In this document: in pieces, positions 60,042 through 64,000 of the stretch
Position numbering within the stretch: position 1 is the first letter of the stretch
How the letters are laid out: every line of letters begins with the position of its first letter
Translations under genes and position numbers: made by a program
Source: Anaeramoeba flamelloides
Taxonomy: Eukaryota > Metamonada > Anaeramoebidae
Assembly: GCA_027625915.1 (NCBI GenBank)
Contig: JANTQA010000033.1
Coordinates: forward strand, 62,001-126,000
Reading direction: 5' to 3'
DNA length: 64,000 bases
The notes under the pieces: model-generated
The model's database searches: none
Told to the model about the DNA's origin: nothing
The model's input: only the letters and a program-made list of their open reading frames with translations

Positions 60042-60812
60042 GAATAGAAAAAATTCAAACGATTATATCCAAGTTTTACTTAAATCAACAATATCTAATA
60101 TTTTAGGTTTATATTGAGGGTTCATAATCCATATTTCCGTTTATCTCTTTTTAATGAAAAAACAAAACAAAAAAAAAAAAAAAATTGTTTGGTATTTTTA
60201 TTTTTGTAAAGATTAATATTAACAATATTATACCAACTATTAAATATTAATAGTTTAATTTTTTGGTTTGGTTGGGTTGCATTAGAATGATCAATAAAAG
60301 CAATAAAATTTAATATACATAATTATTTTATTTTTTGGTATATTTTATATGGTTTCTCACCATTTAAAGAATTCCACAACCAGAAACACATATAAGGAAG
60401 ACCAAAAAAAAATAATATTTCTAAGGATTTGAGTCTGAGAATTAAAATAAACACGAATTAATTTTCTTTCAAAAAAGTTTATTTTTTTTATGATTTTTGA
60501 AAGAAAATTGAAAATTCTTTATTTTTATGTTCTTTTATTTTATTTCTCTTGATTCTCAAATCAGAAATCGGCGAATATTCTTTTTTTGGTTTTTTAATAT
60601 ATGTGTTTGTGTAGTTGAAATAATATGGGAAAGTCCAAAGGTGATCGATCAATACAAAAAGAATAAATAATTAAAGGATTAAATTTCGGCCTTGCTGTGT
60701 TCTTCATTTGTAATCTTGAAATTTGGCGATTAGCGCAAAAGAAATCTTTTTTATAGAATGCCATTCGGACAAAAAGGTTTGTGGGATTTGAAAATCTGAA
60801 TTGTTTACATCT
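60042..60812. other. 3' flank of the small basic gene
   Basis: AT-rich, without recognised features. Confidence 0.4.
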
Positions 60813-61388
60813 TTAAAGATGTAGCTCAACTTCTACTGATTTTAAAATCGTAAATTTTTCTTTTGGGAATAATTGCTTTTCGTAATCAAAAACTTTATTC
60901 TCTAAATTCAGCATTGCGCACGGGTGGCACGTTGGCTTTGCAAAGCCAAAGCCTTGTTTTTTGAAAATATCAAAATTCGAAACCAAAACGGATTTTTTCG
61001 TTTGATCATTGTTACATTTTGTAACCTTTGCGGACTGCGCGAAATTGGTAGTGTGTTTTTTTGTTTGTGGTTTGCGTTGGGCAAAAAGAGCAGTTGGGTT
61101 GACCTTAGAAGTTGCAGCGAATCTCTTTCGGTTCCGCCTATAAGAAAGATTGGTTTGGCTGCGTTTTGTTAAAGGGCTTGTTGTTCTTCTTCTTTTAAAC
61201 TCAAAGTCATTTGATCTGTAATGTGGTTGATAATTTTTGGGTTTGGTTGTTACAGGAGGAGAATTGTTTGGTTTGTTAAGGGTATTTTGGAAATTTGAGT
61301 TTTCGAAAAAAAGTTTTTTTTTTTTTTGCAAAAATAAAAAATAGATAATAAAATTGAGATGCCCTTACTTGTCAATTGATAAATTCAT
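60813..61388 (-). CDS. Small basic hypothetical protein, two-exon model
   Basis: Exon 2 (60813-61215) is open and normal in composition: Arg/Lys/Thr-rich (EFKRRRTTSPLTKRSQTN, SYRRNRKRFAATSKVNPTAL) and ending KQGFGFAKPTCHPCAMLNLE ... FTILKSVEVELHL. The frame remains open upstream to about 61331 but has no ATG. A 20-base exon at 61369-61388 (ATG, residues MNLSID) ends AA|GTAAGG, and joining it to the acceptor CATTACAG at 61216 restores frame, making Lys at the junction. This gives 140 residues and an intron of 153 bases. CHPC could bind metal but is a single pair. No family recognised; the basic N-terminal half suggests a nucleic-acid or cytoskeletal partner, which is inference. The alternative is a longer first exon with an unseen start. 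Confidence 0.6.
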
Positions 61389-62548
61389 TTTCAAGGAGAG
61401 AAATAAAGGGGATGAAAAAAGAGATTGGAAAGCTGAGAGAACGAAAAGAAAAAAATGATTCTCCAAAAGTAGCTTTACTTTTGTTCCAAAAAATATCAAG
61501 TTTTTACAAAAAAAAATAATAACAATCTGGATTGGTTTAACTCGGTGAGGAATCGTTTTTATTTGTAAAAAGTTTTTTGCATCAAAAAAAAGAATTTGTC
61601 AACTTTTGGAATAAATTTATAAATTTTGATCAAAAAATCTTCCAAAAACCAAAAAAAACTCAACACATTTACTCATTCAATTTCCTGAAGGATCCTAAAT
61701 AACTCAAAAATCGAAAAAATGATCAATTACAATTCAAAGTAAAAAGTAATTGTAAAGAAATATGGTTTAGGTTTGGGGTTGTTTTGACTAATTGCTTTGA
61801 TTTCAGCAATTAATTTTAAGAATTGTAAAATTTTTTTAAAGTATGAGATGTAGGAAAAAGTAAGAATGTGATCACTCATATGACTCTTCAAGATTTATAA
61901 ACTCGAGACTCTGTTTAATTCCTAATACTCAACCCTTTTTTTGTTAAAAATGTGATATTTGGAGATATGTTTTTTTTTTGAAAAAATCTCAAATGTAAAA
62001 GTCCCAAAAATAACTTTTTTACAGTTAAAAAGAGAATAAATAAAAAAATTTTTTTTAATCCAATAAATTTCTTCTTCGAGTACATGTTTCGCTTCATTCT
62101 TTTTGAATTTTTTTTTATTCGATTAAAAAGGAAATTTTCTAAAGTATCTTTTTTTTTTCAAAAAATCAGTTACTTTAAAAAGAATGTAAATTAAAGAAGA
62201 ATTCGAGATAATACATTTTAGTGAAATTCCTTTAGAAACGATCACTATTTTTTTCCTTTCGAAACACAGCAGAAGTTTTTCACAAATAATTGGAAAGAAT
62301 AAGGAATCTTTTTTCTGAAATGTTTTTATAAATTATTATCAAAGCTATTGAGAAAAGTTTGAGAAAATGAAGAGAAGAGAAAATATTTTAAGAAAAATTT
62401 GATTTATTCCTCCCTTTGAAAGAAATTTAGATGGTTTTTAATCATCTTTTGGTAAGTCTTATTTTGGGGTTTTAAATTTAATCTTTTTCTAAGGAAGTTA
62501 CACTAAAATGAAAAGTGATCTTACTTTTGAGTTTCGTATGTGTATTTT
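61389..62548. other. Upstream region of the small basic gene
   Basis: AT-rich. The first 150 bases on the coding side are pyrimidine-rich (CTCTTTTTTC, TTTCTCTCC) and may be leader. No other gene was supported. Confidence 0.4.
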
Positions 62549-62656
62549 TCAGAAAGTTTTGGATTTATATTTTGTTGTGTTTAGAAAAAAATAATTTGTC
62601 ACAAAAACATTTAACGGGTTTGGTTGAATTACTTCCATAGTCCACCTTGAGATTGG
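62549..62656 (-). CDS. Possible terminal exon of an unidentified minus-strand gene
   Basis: Thirty-five codons (PISRWTMEVIQPNPLNVFV, then TNYFFLNTTKYKSKTF) to a TGA, preceded by a good acceptor (TTTTTTTACACAG). Composition is more coding-like than the flanks. No upstream exon was identified before the window edge, where family M and U repeats fill the sequence. Confidence 0.28.
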   Translation of the reverse strand, partial: PISRWTMEVIQPNPLNVFVTNYFFLNTTKYKSKTF

Positions 62657-62869
62657 CTGTGTAAAAAAAGGAAGATTTTTCTCTTTTAATTTTAATATCT
62701 TTTTTTTGAAAATTTTCTTTATTTTTAAAATTAAGGAATTAAAAAACAAAAGTCAAGTGTTTGTCAAGGTTTTTGTTTTAATTTTAATTTTTCATCGTAT
62801 TCAAGTGATCGAAAATTGTTCTTGTTTTTTTTTACTATTGCCAAAATATGCTTGTTGAAAAGTTTAATC

Positions 62870-63320
62870 TAGTGTTACCAAATAAAAAATCATGTTTTTT
62901 TTTATTTAAAAGACCTACACATCAACTGATCAAAGAAGCGAACAATAAACCCCGAATAAATATGGTGTTTGTTTCTTAAAGTTCTATTATATAAAAAGAA
63001 ATTCTAAAAATTGAGGATCAAATTGGAAAATTTATCACAAAAATAAGAGTAAATTTTTTTGAAAGAAATATTTTTATCTAAAAACACAAAACAAAATACT
63101 AAAAATAATGAGAATATTTGGGAAAATTTTGAACAAATTGAATACATAATTTAACTTTTACTGAAAATATCTAGGGTTTTACTTTCAAAAATGATTTAAA
63201 CTTAGGTATACTATCTGGTAGCCTTTTGGATATAGTATTGGAAAAAGAAAAAAAACAATGCACAAGATAATATTTTGAAACACGGATTGAAATTCTGAAA
63301 CACCGATATTAGTTACTGAT
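62870..63320. mobile_element. Family M element, 5' end worn
   Basis: Matches 10190-10600 throughout: AGACCTACACATCAACTGAT, AATAAACCCCGAATAAATAT, TTAGGTATACTATCTGGTAG and TTTTGAAACACGGATT. Confidence 0.6.
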
Positions 63321-63384
63321 AAATTGCAATTTATGTTTGGAAATTTTTGCTTCATTTTCCTTTTTGAAATTATATTAATCAAGC

Positions 63385-63555
63385 TTTGAGTAAAGCATTT
63401 TATGTGGTCACATGTTAAGAAACCCTGTAAAATTCATTGTTCTTCAAAATTTTCTTTGTCCTGGACTGTTTGATAAGAAACAGTTCAAAGATTTATAAAA
63501 ATTGGTATTGAACTAAAAATTTTGTGAAATTTATTAGAATCTATCAGTATTGTGC
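63385..63555. repeat. Dispersed repeat family U, copy 4
   Basis: AGTAAAGCATTTTATGTGGT, TTGAACTAAAAATTTTGTGA and CTATCAGTATTG in the order seen at 31562. Confidence 0.5.
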
Positions 63556-63789
63556 CCCAATTATTTTGATAGCAGCAACACATAATGATTGTATTGCAAG
63601 AAAGTGAGGTTGTTTATAAACCCACCCCATTTGTTACCTCCAAAAAGTCATATTTTGAAACACTGATGAAGATGAATTGATATCATAATGGACTTTGAAC
63701 AACTGGGCTACCTAAGTGGAGTTAATGGTATTTTTCCAAAAATGGAAAAAGATTTTCATTTATGTTTCCTTATTTTTCTTTTGTAAATA

Positions 63790-64000
63790 CTGGAGTCAAA
63801 ATAAAGTAAGCAAAAAAATTTATTCCATGTTTCAAAATAAAAAGCGTGTTTTTTTTTGTTATTGATTGTCTATACATTGAAAGGATCAAAGAAACCAATA
63901 ATAAACCTAAATAAATATGGTATTAAAATCTGAAAGTTCTATTATTTATGAAGAAATGCTAAAAATTCAGGATCAAAGTGCAAAATTTATCTTAAAATAT
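63790..64000. mobile_element. Family M element, cut by the window edge
   Basis: Starts TA|CTGGAGTCAAAATAAAG and continues GTTTCAAAATAAAAAGCGTG and the AATAAACCTAAATAAATATG block; its right part lies outside. Confidence 0.6.

Noticed and set aside
1-64000. tRNA, rRNA, spliceosomal RNA and CRISPR
   Set aside because: No TTCRANNC-type tRNA core with a matching acceptor stem, no recognisable rRNA or U2/U6 blocks and no regularly spaced direct repeats were seen by eye. Small divergent RNA genes could still be missed.

Overview
The window is very AT-rich eukaryotic DNA of a protist. Genes are sparse islands in sequence dominated by poly-A/T runs, (TA)n tracts and small inverted-repeat transposons. 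Introns have GT...AG ends, the standard genetic code fits every gene, and proteins carry Asn/Lys-rich low-complexity stretches. This gene style suggests a free-living amoeboid protist, and I think first of an anaerobic metamonad such as Anaeramoeba, with an amoebozoan as the alternative. That assignment is inference; no rRNA or other marker lies in the window.

Five genes can be read with confidence. They are the C-terminal half of alpha-SNAP (about 2.05-2.49 kb, +), a very large secreted protein with 14 cadherin-like (CADG/He_PIG) modules (13.0-19.2 kb, +), the autophagy protein ATG16 (24.4-35.6 kb, -), an unrecognised 321-residue protein (45.7-46.7 kb, -) and site-1 protease MBTPS1/S1P (51.4-54.8 kb, +). 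A small basic two-exon gene (60.8-61.4 kb, -) and several isolated exon-like pieces (4.6, 8.8-9.2 and 62.6 kb, all -) are less certain.

Three gene models come from joining exons by hand. ATG16 is split into a coiled-coil exon, a 37-codon exon encoding one WD40 blade and a terminal WD40 exon, separated by introns of about 6.35 and 3.2 kb that are full of transposon remnants. The CADG protein gains a perfect signal peptide from a 49-base exon 538 bases upstream. The small basic gene gains an ATG exon of 20 bases. S1P, by contrast, is one uninterrupted exon.

The remainder is mostly short non-autonomous DNA transposons of several families. At least three families have Tc1/mariner-like behaviour (TA duplications, C(A/T)GT ends). 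One has TTAA duplications (piggyBac-like target). A large group begins TATAAAC and often abuts (TA)n microsatellites. Some are nested three deep, and paralogous empty sites inside this window fix the boundaries of two families. Fragments of a Tc1/mariner-type transposase helix-turn-helix, a LINE reverse-transcriptase C-terminus and an LTR-retroelement integrase end are also present.

The proteins work in membrane trafficking (alpha-SNAP), autophagy membrane conjugation (ATG16), Golgi regulated proteolysis (S1P) and the secreted or surface proteome (CADG protein). They do not form one pathway or cluster. No tRNA, rRNA or CRISPR was seen.
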